Shown: piece after piece, positions 1 through 9,668 of the stretch
Layout of the letters: each line of letters starts with the position of its first letter
Numbering within the stretch: the stretch's first letter is position 1
Source of the DNA: Carettochelys insculpta
Taxonomy: Eukaryota > Chordata > Testudines > Carettochelyidae
Assembly (NCBI RefSeq): GCF_033958435.1
Contig: NC_134160.1
Span: forward strand, 16,913,001-16,977,000
Length of the DNA stretch: 64,000 nt
Direction of reading: 5' to 3'
Notes under the pieces: model-generated
What the model was told of the DNA's origin: nothing
What the model saw: only the letters and a program-made list of their open reading frames with translations
The model's database searches: none
Program-made: the position numbers and the translations under genes

Positions 1-170
1 TAAAATAAAAAAATGTTCATAAAACATCAGTTCTCATGCCGAGGAGATAAGCCAAATATGAACTGCTTGAAAATAACTTCCTTCACGGACACGTTACAAG
101 TTTCCTTAAAGAATATAATGGAGTATTGGCCAGGGTAAGAGATGGACCACATGTGTGGAAATAGTGTGTT
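1..170. other. Unassigned AT-rich flank left of the DIRS element
   Basis: No gene or repeat is recognised here. The short open frames overlapping the interval run into the DIRS terminus and have no domain. The interval gives the left insertion flank of the retrotransposon. No target-site duplication is expected for a tyrosine-recombinase element and none is obvious between this flank and the sequence after 6274. Confidence 0.5.
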
Positions 171-350
171 CTTCTTTGAGTGTTCCCGTCGGTGCTCCAC
201 GTTAGGTGTCGGGCTCGCCCTGGCGCCGCAGGTCGGAACTTGCAAGCAGTTTCTGCCGGACCACGCATGCGCCGGTGCGCGCCGCTCCCTTGCGCGCTCC
301 TGGCCACGTGCGCTATCCGGTCCCCGCCAGTTCCTCTTTAACCACCATCG
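171..350 (+). repeat. DIRS left inverted terminal repeat
   Basis: From about 185 to about 340 this segment is the reverse complement of about 6060-6230, including the GC-rich block around CGCATGCGCCGGTGC. The outermost 15 bases differ from the right end, as is usual in DIRS-type elements, and are instead complemented by the internal complementary region at 5909-5947. The inner limit is uncertain because similarity fades after the GGTCCCCG block at about 320-330. Confidence 0.85.
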
Positions 351-647
351 GCTGCAGACGGAATCCGCTCAGGCTACGGCAGCGTATTTAATGTTTTTAA
401 TTGTTTTAAAGTTTCTTCAGTCTTAGATTAAGTTAGTCGGTTGTTGTTTTCAACAAAAAAAACAAACAAAAAAAAACCACAAAGAAAGGGAAGGAATTCA
501 AAGCTTCCAATCCTAGTAACAAGCGGAGCACCAGAGGCCAGGAGCCTAGGGCCATTGGCCCTCCTGCCGCGGCAGGCTTTATCTGAGAGGGGAACAAGCA
601 CAGAGAAGGTGCTAAGTACCCTATTAACAACTCAAAGACTCAACACA
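351..647 (+). other. DIRS 5' leader between terminal repeat and gag
   Basis: About 300 bases between the left terminal repeat and the first convincing gag codon. It holds an A-rich run near 455-485 and an upstream open frame in the same frame as gag (from 441). The protein-like zinc-cluster region begins only at the ATG at 648, so the leader is probably untranslated. No promoter motif could be assigned with confidence. Confidence 0.5.
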
Positions 648-3076
648 ATGTCCTCTTCAGGATTCAAGAAGTGTGAGTCGTGCCGCGAGGCGATGCCAGC
701 GTCTGATGGGCACAGTCAGTGTATAAGGTGCTTGGGGGAATCCCATGTCACTCAGAAATGTTCCTTCTGCGCCAAGTTAACAGCCAGAGCAAGGAAGGAC
801 AGGGAAATGCGGCTGAAAATGCTGCTGTTCGACAAGGCCCTCCAGCCAGACGTGCCAGAGCGGCCGCAGCAGGAGGGACCCTCCGGGGCCCATAAAAGGA
901 AAGCCGCGTCCCTAACCCCATCAGCGCAAAAACGGAGGAAAATCTCCCCAACCCGATCCCTGCCGGCAGCAACAGCGAGCGGGACGGGTGGAGCGCACAG
1001 CCCCCAGCTGCAGCTACAGCTGATCGGCGGCGGCACGGAGATGCACGTGGCGAAGGTTCAGCCTCCGATGTTCAAACAGCCGCCCCGCACCGCGGGCAGG
1101 GCGGTGGCCAAGCAAGTGCCGGAACCGGTGGCTCCGCAAACAGTGGCACCGACCCCCGGGGAACCGGCGGCGCAGAGCGCGCAGGCACACTGCCTGCAGG
1201 CACTGGGGGAGACCGCCCGCGCGGCACCGCTGAGGAGCGTGCCGAGTGCGGTGCAGACTACGGGGCCGAGATCCCTGACGCGTCAGGGGGCGGAGCCACC
1301 CCCACAGGGAAGGGGAAAGGCAGCACAGAAAATACGGCACCGCAGTCCCTCTCCATACAGGGCTGCAGAGCTGCTTTCTCTGAGCCCTCCGCTCGTGCTG
1401 CGGACTCCAACGAGAAGGCAGGGGTCACCCCTAGCCTATCCGGAGCCCCCATCTCCATTTCTACAGCCAGCCTCCCCATGGCTTGGACCACCTTCGCCCT
1501 TCTTGGGCTTCGAGCCACTTGAGTACTATCACAAATCGGTCTCTCCAGCGTCCCATGTCTCCAGAAGATCTCGCTCCCCCAGACGTAGGGGTATGCACCA
1601 AGGGAGTGGTCCAGGTCACCATCCCAGGAGCAGTGCCCGTGTTGCCATGGTCGCCCCTGTCATGCGGGGCATAGACACCATAGGCATACTACCAGGGACA
1701 GATCCCCACAGACGGTTCCGTATCCCCGAGGGCAATCGCGAACGGGGACAGAGACTCAGATATCTCAGGGGGAGCTGGTTCTGGAACCCCGGGATTTTCC
1801 CTCGCAAGCTTCTAGCGAGCGGATGTACCACCGTCAACAGGACCCGGAGGGGTCCAGAGAGGCGTACCCTAGCGGTTCTTCGCTGTCCTCCCCGGATGAG
1901 GCTACGGCCCCGGGGGAAGTCCATCCTCCAGACGATCTCAGACAGTTCCAAGAGCTGTTTAAAAGGGTGGCCTTCACGCAAGGCATCCAGACAGCAGAGG
2001 TGCAAGAGAAGCACCATAAGCTCCTTAAAAATCTGAGACCTCCGGCCTCCTCTAAAATAGCCATACCGCTTGGCAAAGCAATCTTGGAGTCCGCCACCAC
2101 GATATGGCAGACCCCTGCAACTATTCCGCCTGTCCACAAGACACCAGACAAGAAATACTTCGTGCCAGCGAAGGGCATGGAGTTCCTATTCAGCCACTCG
2201 CAACCAAATTCTCTGGTGGTAGAATCGTCTCAACAGAGATCAAAAACATCTCAGTTCAAAACAGGGGGAACGGACAAAGACGCCAAGAAACTAGAGCTGT
2301 TCGGCAGAAAGGTCTACTCCTCCTCCACCCTACTATTGAGAATGGCGAATTACGCGGCGCATCTAGCGAACCACAATTTCGACAACTACTCTAGGTTAAC
2401 CTCCCTCATGGACTTGCTTCCAGAGGACAAGAAGCCGGTGCTCAAGGCTATCGTGCAAGAAGGCTACACGGCCTCGAGGACGGTAGTTCAGATCGCCCTG
2501 GATGTTGCGGACACAGCAGCACGCTCAACAGCTACGGCAGTGGTAATGCGAATGGAGTCCTGGCTCCAAACATCGGGTATCCCGAGGGATTTGCAGGCGA
2601 AGATCGTTGATCTCCTCTTTGACATGCAGAAGCTGTTTGCTGAATCAACTGACTCAGTCCTTCATTCCAGTAAAGACTCAAGAGCCACTCTTAGGACCTT
2701 TGGGATCTACACCCCTCCATACAGAAAGAAAAAGTATTACCCTCAGCAAAGACGGTACCAGTATCAGCCACAGCGTCCCCAGAACCACAGGGGTTACGAG
2801 CAAGGGCGACATCAACAGCATCAACAATATAGAACTCCCAGGCGACGTTCCCAACAGAGCCGTGCATCCTGGGGCAGGGCCAAAGGCCACAAGTTTGACA
2901 CACAGATCCAGGGCTGCGCCATCACTACCATCGCACAATGTCATCCGAAGCTGTTATTCCACCATCGCCTCCGACCATTCTACAACCAGTGGCAAAGGAT
3001 CACCACAGACAAATGGGTGCTGGAGATCATAACCACAGGGTACGCGATCCCCTTCCAGTCGCTCCCACCGCCATGA
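648..3076 (+). pseudogene. DIRS gag-like gene, frameshifted
   Basis: Encodes the structural, nucleic-acid-binding protein of the element. The ATG at 648 is chosen because a cysteine cluster follows at once: C9-x2-C12, C25-x2-C28, H33, C38-x2-C41, then a basic stretch. Proline- and basic-rich low-complexity sequence follows, with an SRRSRSPRRR motif near 1563-1592. Reading then moves from the 648 frame to the frame of 1823-3076 at about 1590, where the RS-type composition continues in the new frame. This implies a net one-base loss (or two-base gain). The downstream part holds a helical region (about 1925-2690) and a basic, Q/Y-rich tail including TPPYRKKKYYPQQRRY (about 2712). The frame then runs without interruption into sequence that looks like the pol N-terminus (about 2950-3070) and ends at TGA 3074. 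Whether that stop is ancestral or decay is not clear. Confidence 0.75.
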
Positions 3077-4837
3077 CCTCCACCCAGGCCCCACCTAAAG
3101 GATGCCTCCCACGAAGCGAGACTCAAGCAGAAGGTAGACCATCTTACGCTCATAGGGGCAGTGGAAAGAGTGCCGGAGCAACTGCAAGGGAAAGGGTTCT
3201 ACTCCATATACTTCCTCACGGAGAAAAAGACAGGAGGCTGGAGGCCCATCTTAGATCTTCGAGGCCTCAACTGGTACCTGCGCAAGCAACGCTTTCGGAT
3301 GATCACAGTCGCCTCCATCCTTACGGCACTGGACGATGGAGATTGGTTCGCAGCCCTCGACTTGCAAGACGTGTATTTTCACATAACTATCCATCCGGCT
3401 GACCGACGATTCCTCCAGTTCATGGTAGGCAAAGAACATTTTCAATACAAGGTCCTACCGTTCGGCTTCTCCTCAGCCCCCAGAGTCTTCACAAAGACCT
3501 TGGCAGTGATGTCAGCCTCCCTGCACAGAGAGGGGGTATTTATATTACCGTATCTGGATGACTGCCTACTCAAAGGGGCCTCGAAGGAGGAGGTACTACG
3601 CATGATACGCGTCACAGCAGACACGTTCTCTTCACTCGGCCTGGTTATTAATCTGGCAAAATCAAAGATAGACCCCACACAGGACATAGAGTTCATAGGG
3701 GCAGGCATAAATTCTATTACAGTGAGTGTATCTACCAGAGACACGCTTTCAGGCCATCGGCTCCCTCGTGGAAGTAATCACCTTCAGCCCTACGGTGCCG
3801 GTTCTGATGTGCTTACAGCTGCTGGGCCACATGGCAGCAGCAACGTTCATAGTACAGAACACCAGGTTACACATGCGCAGCATGCAGCACTGGCTGGCGA
3901 GTGTCTACAAACTGGCAGCACACACCGTTCCAGGGTGGTGTTGCCCACGACAGAGGTGCGCAAATTCCTGCAATGGTGGGTAAACCCCAAGAACATGCTA
4001 ACAGGGGTACCCTTCCACCAACCACAAGTATCGGTTTTTCTTACTACAGATGCCTCCCACATAGGGTGGGGAGCACACATGGGTGAAGAGGTGACGCAAG
4101 GACTGTGGTCCTCCACGGAACAGTCACTGCACATAAATATACTGGAGCTCAGAGCGGTGTTCAACGCCTGCAGACACTTTCGAGACCATATACAAGGCAA
4201 AGTAGTTGGGATCAGTACAGACAATACCTCCACCATGTTTTATATAAATCGGCAAGGAGGAGCTCGGTCCCATGCCTTATGTGCGTAAGCAGTCTGGTTG
4301 TGGAACTGGTGCATCGCCAACAATATAACCTTGAAAGCCTCGTACTTACCAGGCGCTCACAATGTGAAGGCAGACCAGCTGAGCAGGCGTTTCATACTCA
4401 CGCACGAGTGGCAGATCCGTCCCGGTCTGCTATGACCGATTTTTCACGCACGGGGCTTTCCCCAGATAGACCTGTTTGCCACTCAACACAACAAGAAGTG
4501 CCCACAATACTGCTCCAGGGCAGGACTGGGACAGGGGTCCCTGGGGGACACATTCGCGATCTTGTGGAGGGGCCCCCTGCTTTACGCTTTTCCTCCCACA
4601 GTGCTGATCCACAAAGTCTTGCAGAAAGCCAGGAGAGAAGGATCCCGAATGATCCTGATAGTCCCAACGTGGGATTGACAGCAATGGTTCCCCCTACTCC
4701 TGCGCATGTCGGACCGTCCACCAATGCCCCTCCCGGTGGCGCTGGATCTGCTCACGCAAGCCCAGGGGTCCATAGTGCATCCGCACCCCCAAGGCCTGCG
4801 ACTACAAGCGTGGTTAATCCATGGCTCAGCTCCCTAG
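3077..4837 (+). pseudogene. DIRS pol: reverse transcriptase, RNase H and methyltransferase-like region, disrupted
   Basis: RT block: KKTGGWRPILDLRGLNWYL (about 3221), a catalytic-type LDLQD motif (about 3356), LPFGFSSAP (about 3451) and the active-site YLDD at 3551-3562. RNase H block: TDAS with its Asp at 4049, LELRA with its Glu at 4145 and TDN with its Asp at 4220, followed by YLPGAHNVKADQLSRR (about 4347). Further on, IDLFATQHNKK (about 4463) and a YAFPP..LI..VL segment resemble the Dam-like methyltransferase part of DIRS elements. Defects: the frame moves away near 3722 and returns near 3930, and in-frame stops lie at 3074 (TGA), 4286 (TAA), 4433 (TGA) and 4676 (TGA). The frame finally closes at TAG 4835-4837, overlapping the recombinase frame by about 150 bases. 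Family and active-site identity are secure; the methyltransferase reading is tentative. Confidence 0.85.
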
Positions 4838-5865
4838 AGAGCACATGTATGGAGGAAGTGCAACAAGTCCTAGAAAGTAGCAGGAGGGCTTCCACCAGGA
4901 AGACCTACAAGCAGAAGTGGACTCACTTCACGGCATGGTGTTCTACCGAACAGTTAGCCCCCCTTGCTGTGCCTATACCTGTAATATTAGAGTATTTACT
5001 GGACCTCAAGAGAGGAGGACTCTCACTATCCTCGTTAAAGGTCCACCTCGCCGCCATTTTGGCGTTCAGACGCGAAGAGGAAGGGCACATGGTGTTCGCC
5101 CGTCCCATGGTTACCAGGTTCCTCAAAGGGTTGGTAAACCTATACCCCCCTCGGAAACCGCTTCCACCTTCGTGGAACTTGGACCTGGTGCTTAGTGTGC
5201 TAACGGGACCACCGTTCGAGCCTTTAGCCACGGTTTCCCTCCACCTCCTTACGATAAAGACGACCTTCCTTCTCACAATCACGTCAGCTCGCAGGGTGAG
5301 CGAGCTTGTGGCAGTTATGGCAACGCCACCCTGCACAGTATTTTCCAAGAAGGCGGTAACCATACGGCTGCATCCAGCCTTTGTTCCTAAAGTTTCTTCT
5401 GAGTTTCATATTAACGAACCTATTGTTTTACCCTCGTTTTATCCAAAGCCTCATAACTCTAACAAAGAGGCGCGCCTACACCTCCTGGACGTGAGGAGGG
5501 CGCTAGCCTTCTATGTAGACAGGACCAAGTCCTTCTGGAAAATGGATAGACTCCTAGTCTCTCTCGCTCCCAAATCGAAAGGAGAAGATCTCTCTTCACA
5601 GAGAATCTCGAAGCACAGCGTATCCTGCATAAAAATGTGCTACGAACTCAAAAAGACTCCTTTACTGGCCACGCCCAGGGCTCACTCCACTAGGGCGGTG
5701 GCGGCATCAACAGCCTTTTTCAAGGGCGTTGCGCTAAAAGACATTTGCAGAGCGGCGACCTGGTCATCCTATGACACCTTCGCCAAACATTACGCCCTTC
5801 ACAGGGTATTCCAAGAGGATACCCGTCTCTCGACAGCGGTCCTCTCAGGGACAAGCTGCACATGA
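4684..5865 (+). CDS. DIRS tyrosine recombinase (integrase), intact frame
   Basis: A 393-residue open frame that would catalyse insertion of the circular DNA copy. The ATG at 4684 is used because the upstream part of the same frame overlaps pol and is not protein-like. An N-terminal Pro/Ala-rich stretch is followed by an SAM-like/core-binding region beginning near NPWLSSLESTCMEEVQQVL (about 4816) and by the catalytic domain. Visible catalytic residues are Arg204 in SARRVSEL, His334 and Arg337 in HSTR, Trp360 in the position used by His/Trp in the family, and the nucleophile Tyr370 in AKHY. All family signature residues are therefore present, unlike in the disrupted gag and pol. It is the last gene, ending 43 bases before the internal complementary region. 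Expression and activity cannot be judged from the sequence. Confidence 0.9.
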   Translation: MVPPTPAHVGPSTNAPPGGAGSAHASPGVHSASAPPRPATTSVVNPWLSSLESTCMEEVQQVLESSRRASTRKTYKQKWTHFTAWCSTEQLAPLAVPIPVILEYLLDLKRGGLSLSSLKVHLAAILAFRREEEGHMVFARPMVTRFLKGLVNLYPPRKPLPPSWNLDLVLSVLTGPPFEPLATVSLHLLTIKTTFLLTITSARRVSELVAVMATPPCTVFSKKAVTIRLHPAFVPKVSSEFHINEPIVLPSFYPKPHNSNKEARLHLLDVRRALAFYVDRTKSFWKMDRLLVSLAPKSKGEDLSSQRISKHSVSCIKMCYELKKTPLLATPRAHSTRAVAASTAFFKGVALKDICRAATWSSYDTFAKHYALHRVFQEDTRLSTAVLSGTSCT

Positions 5866-5908
5866 TCCGATTACCCACCTCCTATTTTGGGTTACTGCTG
5901 GGTAGTCA

Positions 5909-6006
5909 CCTAACGTGGAGCACCCACGGGGACACTCAAAGAAGAAAGAGAAGTTACTCACCGTAGTAACGGTGGTTCTTCGAGATGTGTCCCCGTGGGT
6001 GCTCCA
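5909..6006. repeat. DIRS internal complementary region
   Basis: The left half (5909-5947) is the reverse complement of the element's left tip (171-209), with about two mismatches over 38 bases. The right half (5945-6006) is the reverse complement of the right tip (6211-6274), with about one mismatch. The two halves abut, so the segment is a template of the joined ends. In the accepted DIRS-1 model such a region aligns the two ends so that a closed circle can form before recombinase-mediated integration. The match places both outer borders of the element. Confidence 0.88.
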
Positions 6007-6054
6007 CCACCCGCCCATCCTCCCCGCTTCGGATCTCTGTTTAGTGTTTTGCAG

Positions 6055-6274
6055 GAGCATCCGAGGCGGTTGGTGAAGGAACTGACGGGGACCGGATCGC
6101 GCACGTGGCCAGGAGCGCACAAGGGAGCGGCGTGCACCGGCGCATGCGCGGTCCGGCAGAAACTCCTTGGAAGTTCCGACCTGCGGCGCCGGGGCGAGCC
6201 CGACACCTAACGTGGAGCACCCACGGGGACACATCTCGAAGAACCACCGTTACTATGGTGAGTAACTTCTCTTT
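6055..6274 (-). repeat. DIRS right inverted terminal repeat
   Basis: Reverse complement of the left terminal repeat across the GC-rich core, plus an extra outer block (about 6228-6274) with no counterpart on the left. That extra block is matched by the internal complementary region. Similarity to the left repeat begins near 6060 and is strong through 6226. Confidence 0.85.
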
Positions 6275-6432
6275 TCCTTGTCCGTTTAACCTTACTCCTG
6301 CTGTTACGATTTTATTGTTTCTTTCATTTCTTAATGTCTTGGGATGCATCTTTCTGTTCTGGGCTGAATCTTCCTTTCTTTGAATGATCTCCAATGCTTT
6401 ATACACATTTGATAAAACTTCTTTCTCATAGG

Positions 6433-6812
6433 CTACGTCTACATTAAAGAGTTTTGGTGACAAAACTCATGGAGCATCTATGCACAAAATGCATTTTGTT
6501 GACAAATCTCAGCACTTCCACTGACAGTGTTTTGCCTCTCTGAGATGAGGAATAATGCCTTGGTTGCCAGTTTCTGTTAACAGAAAAGCCATGTAGATGC
6601 TTCCGCTTCACTAGGCAGCCCTGTTTGCTGTGCTTCCGGTTGGCCATCCTGTTGAGAGAGCAGCTGGGCAGTCTGGCTGCTCGCTGTTGATGGAGCAGAT
6701 TGCTTTTTAATCCCCTTTTATGTGTGGACATTAGCTGTCAATGGAAGTTTTGCTGGAAGATGTCTTCCAGCAGTAACTTCGGTTGACAGATTGCTGTACG
6801 GTAGACGTAGCC
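6433..6812. mobile_element. MITE family C, 380 bp
   Basis: The ends are a perfect 12-bp inverted pair, GGCTACGTCTAC at the left and its complement at the right. Flanks are ATA and AAA, so a 3-bp target duplication is only partly preserved. No transposase frame is present. The terminal motif matches families A and B in this window, which supports a common transposase source. Confidence 0.75.
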
Positions 6813-7313
6813 AAAGACTTTAGGAGGGCCCAGTGCACTATGCTGTAGCGGAATGATTTTTCACTGTTTCTTGCACTGAGAAAGACAACTCTTTCAGTAG
6901 GCTGTTGTGCTTTTCCTGCATTGATTATTCATTTAACCCTAACCCCTAAAATAAATCTAAAGAGGTTGCTTATGAAAAAAATATTAAACTTCTTGTTTCA
7001 GACAGGGTGGATTTTGCAGTGCTTTATTAATATGTTTTTCATATTTTAATTACATTTACCTACTCTTCTTCATTCTCATGGCTAAGTTAGGCAAATAATA
7101 TCCAAAATGTTCAAAGTGAGACAATATTGGCATTCAATAAAATAAGAGAAGGATATTGAATTAATAATACACATGATGCATGGTGTAGTCCCCTGCAACT
7201 CATGCCTTTATACCAGAGATGGAATATTGTTTGTGCTAATCTGAACATCTACTACTAATCTGAACATCTCACTTTTGTTTGGGTTTAGTAAATTACTTTT
7301 TCTGATGTATAAC
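6813..7313. other. Unassigned interval
   Basis: AT-rich sequence with no supported gene, repeat or RNA. A duplicated short phrase (CTACTAATCTGAACATCT, near 7250) is the only local structure seen. Confidence 0.4.
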
Positions 7314-7946
7314 TAGGGTGACCATCCATCTTGTTTTGGGCGGGACAGCCCCATATTTCGGGTGCCATCCTGGCATCCCAATTTATTTTGCCAAAGGGGC
7401 TAATTACCCCTTATTCCACTTTTCTGGAGCACAGGTGGTTGCTGCCCACTTCTGACTCCCCACGGCTGGGGAGATGGGAGCTGGACTGGTGCTGTCGTGC
7501 GGCTGCCACCCAGCTCCCCACAGCGGGGGGAGCTGGACTGGCGTGGCAGTGCTAGTGCTGCCCAGCTTCCGCTGGCTGGAGGAACCAGACAGGAGCAGCT
7601 TCCTCCAGCTGGGGGGAGCCAGGGGCCAGACTGTTGTGGTGGCATGGCTGCTGCCCGGCTTCTCCCGACTGGAGGAACCAGACCGGCGTGGCTGCTGCCC
7701 AGCTTCCCCCAGCTGGGGGAAACCGGGAGCTTTACTGGTGGGGTGGCAGGCCTGTCCCTGGTGCCCCAAGTCATGGGGCAGCTGAGAGCCACAACTGCCC
7801 CCCTACAATCCCCCAGCAGGATGGCAGCACCCACAGGGTAGCCACCGCCTGACTCTGACATAGGGTGATCATCTGTCCTGTTCTGACCAGGACGGCGTCA
7901 TTCCCCCACATCCCATTTTTGGCTGCGGGAGATACAGTCGCCCTAC
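7314..7946. mobile_element. GC-rich dispersed element with TAGGGTGAC-type ends and internal minisatellite
   Basis: The left end is TAGGGTGACCATC and the right end reads TAGGGCGACTGTA on the minus strand, giving short imperfect terminal inverted repeats. A second TAGGGTGATCATCTGTCC phrase occurs internally at 7861, so this may be two adjacent related copies. The middle (about 7440-7850) is built from imperfect repeats with phrases such as CAGCTTCC, GCTGGGGG and GGAACCAGAC. The open frames on both strands here are side effects of the GC-rich repeats. TAGGGTGACCA-ended repeats are widespread in reptile genomes as far as I recall; the superfamily is not resolved. Confidence 0.6.
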
Positions 7947-9537
7947 ATGTAACAGCAGATACCCTTCTTTAACACCGTTAACTGTGCTTTAGTCTCATCA
8001 GATGGCTATGTATTTGTATTACCTTCGCTTCCTTCTTTTTACTGCCTCCTGACCTCTTTTGGAGTCTGGTGTTACATAAGATAAACCATAAAACCATAAA
8101 TGTTGAAATATGAAAATAATTCACTCCTTTGGATTCTGTCAAGCATTGCAAGGTGCATACAGCTTTTCAGGCTGCAAGTCAATTATTTCTGACTGTAGGA
8201 GACATGTATAAAGTGGGTTGTTTCCATTTTTTACCAGCTGATTTCCTTGTGTGGGTTTGTTTGGTTTGGAGCACATAAAAAGCAAGGAAAGGGAAGAATT
8301 GTTTTGCTAGCACAAGGAGTAATAGAAAGAAATTGAGCAAAAGTCAATTTGGGGCAACATGTGAGAAGCTTTCTAATGGTCCGTCCTGTAGATTAGTACT
8401 TTCCAAATCCAAAACAGGTTTCAGTACTATAAAATACTCTCTCAAGGGACATGCTGGAAGCTCCATCAGTTGAGTTGTTTAAATGGAGAATGGAGAAGGC
8501 GTGGTTGTCATTCAACATCTCTGCTTCGTGTGTTCTTGCTTTAATGCTCAAAATACATCATTACTACTTTTTAATTTGTTTGAACGTCTGAGCCAATTCA
8601 CCTATGACAATACAGATTGGTTTCTGTTTTGGCTCATTCATTCAACTGCATTGTTAAATTGTTCAAATTGCAGGCTGAAATTCTATGCTCAGTGGAACCC
8701 TGTTGAAGTTATGTGGGTTGTAAAGGTGAAACAATGCAGAATCTGAAGGCAGCTGGTTTGCTCAGGTAACACTGATGGCAGAATCTTTACTGCTGGTGAG
8801 GCATGGGCTAGCAAGAAACTGGCTTGATTCTCCCATTCCAAACTAGATTTTAATTTGGGCTTGTTGCTTTTGCAATCCCTTTTCAGAGTGTACACCTGTT
8901 CTTGAAAAATAATTGTGCAATAGCTCTCAAGGGGGTGGGCTAGATTAGCTGTAAAGGGTTTTTTCAGTCCTCATTTATACAATTCTAGGATTTTTGTATT
9001 CTGTTGTCACAATAAGGCAGGTGACATCTAAGTATCAGATTTGGTTAGCTATGTGGCTGGATCTTTAGCTAGTGAGCCACTTTGTGGCCATCAAGACAGC
9101 ATGGCTAATGACTTCAATAAATTAACTAGTGAGATATGCAGTTTGTGGTGGATGCTTAACTAAGAAATTATTCTATAGCCATTTGTGAGGAAAGTTTCTT
9201 TTGAATTGACATAATGTACCCTGTAATCTGTATGTAGATTCCTCAACACAGTTATTTATTTGTGCAATGAACAAAGACATTAATCTATCCCATCTCACTG
9301 GACCTACTCAGAAGATCAGGGATCGGGAACTGAAAGTATTTGCAACCCATTGCCAATTACTTGAATCTTACACCCTCCTCTGTATGGATATAAGGGGACT
9401 TTGGACTAGATCCTCAAAGTTATTTTGGGTCCTGATTTTTGCTGATTTCCATGGGAGCAAAGCACTTAAATACATGTGAGAATGTGGCTTTTACTCCTAT
9501 TACTTGCCCTAGCATACTGCTACATTTCCCCATAAAT
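7947..9537. other. Unassigned interval
   Basis: About 1.6 kb without a recognised repeat, RNA or gene. Open frames at 8483-8746 and 9267-9479 are under 90 codons and show no domain, splice context or compositional change. They are treated as chance. Confidence 0.4.
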
Positions 9538-9668
9538 AATGGAATCATAGAAGATTATGGGTAGAAGAAACCTCAGGAGCTCATTTAATCCAACCCCAGC
9601 TTGAAGCAGGACCAGCTCCAAGTAGCTCATCCCAGCCAGGCTTTGTCAAGACATGCCGTAAAGCCTCT
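9538..9668 (-). mobile_element. CR1 LINE 3' end, outer piece of a split copy
   Basis: Begins with the reversed CR1 terminal phrase (GGAATCATAGAAGATTATGG) and reads into the CR1 3' untranslated region on the minus strand. It stops at AAGCCTCTGG. The sequence that would follow in CR1 resumes at about 12064 with AAAGATTCC, so this and 12064-13990 are one copy split by later insertions. Confidence 0.75.

Larger units (their letters stand above)
171..6274 (+). mobile_element. DIRS-like tyrosine-recombinase retrotransposon, nearly full length, degraded
   Basis: A 6.1-kb element reading left to right: left inverted terminal repeat, gag-like frame, RT and RNase H, methyltransferase-like segment, tyrosine recombinase, internal complementary region, right inverted terminal repeat. 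This order and the inverted rather than direct terminal repeats define DIRS-type elements, which integrate with a tyrosine recombinase rather than a DDE integrase or an endonuclease. The outer limits were placed where complementarity to the internal complementary region stops, near CTTCTTTGAG on the left and CTTCTCTTT on the right. The recombinase frame is open, but gag has one frameshift and pol has two frameshifts and four in-frame stops. The copy is therefore probably unable to move by itself. The assignment is by motif recognition; the subfamily is not determined. Confidence 0.93.

Noticed and set aside
142..426. Open frame across the DIRS left terminus
   Set aside because: It crosses the flank/element border and encodes terminal-repeat sequence, so it is a by-product of the GC-rich repeat.
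3442..3744. Minus-strand frame antisense to RT
   Set aside because: It is a shadow of the plus-strand RT frame.
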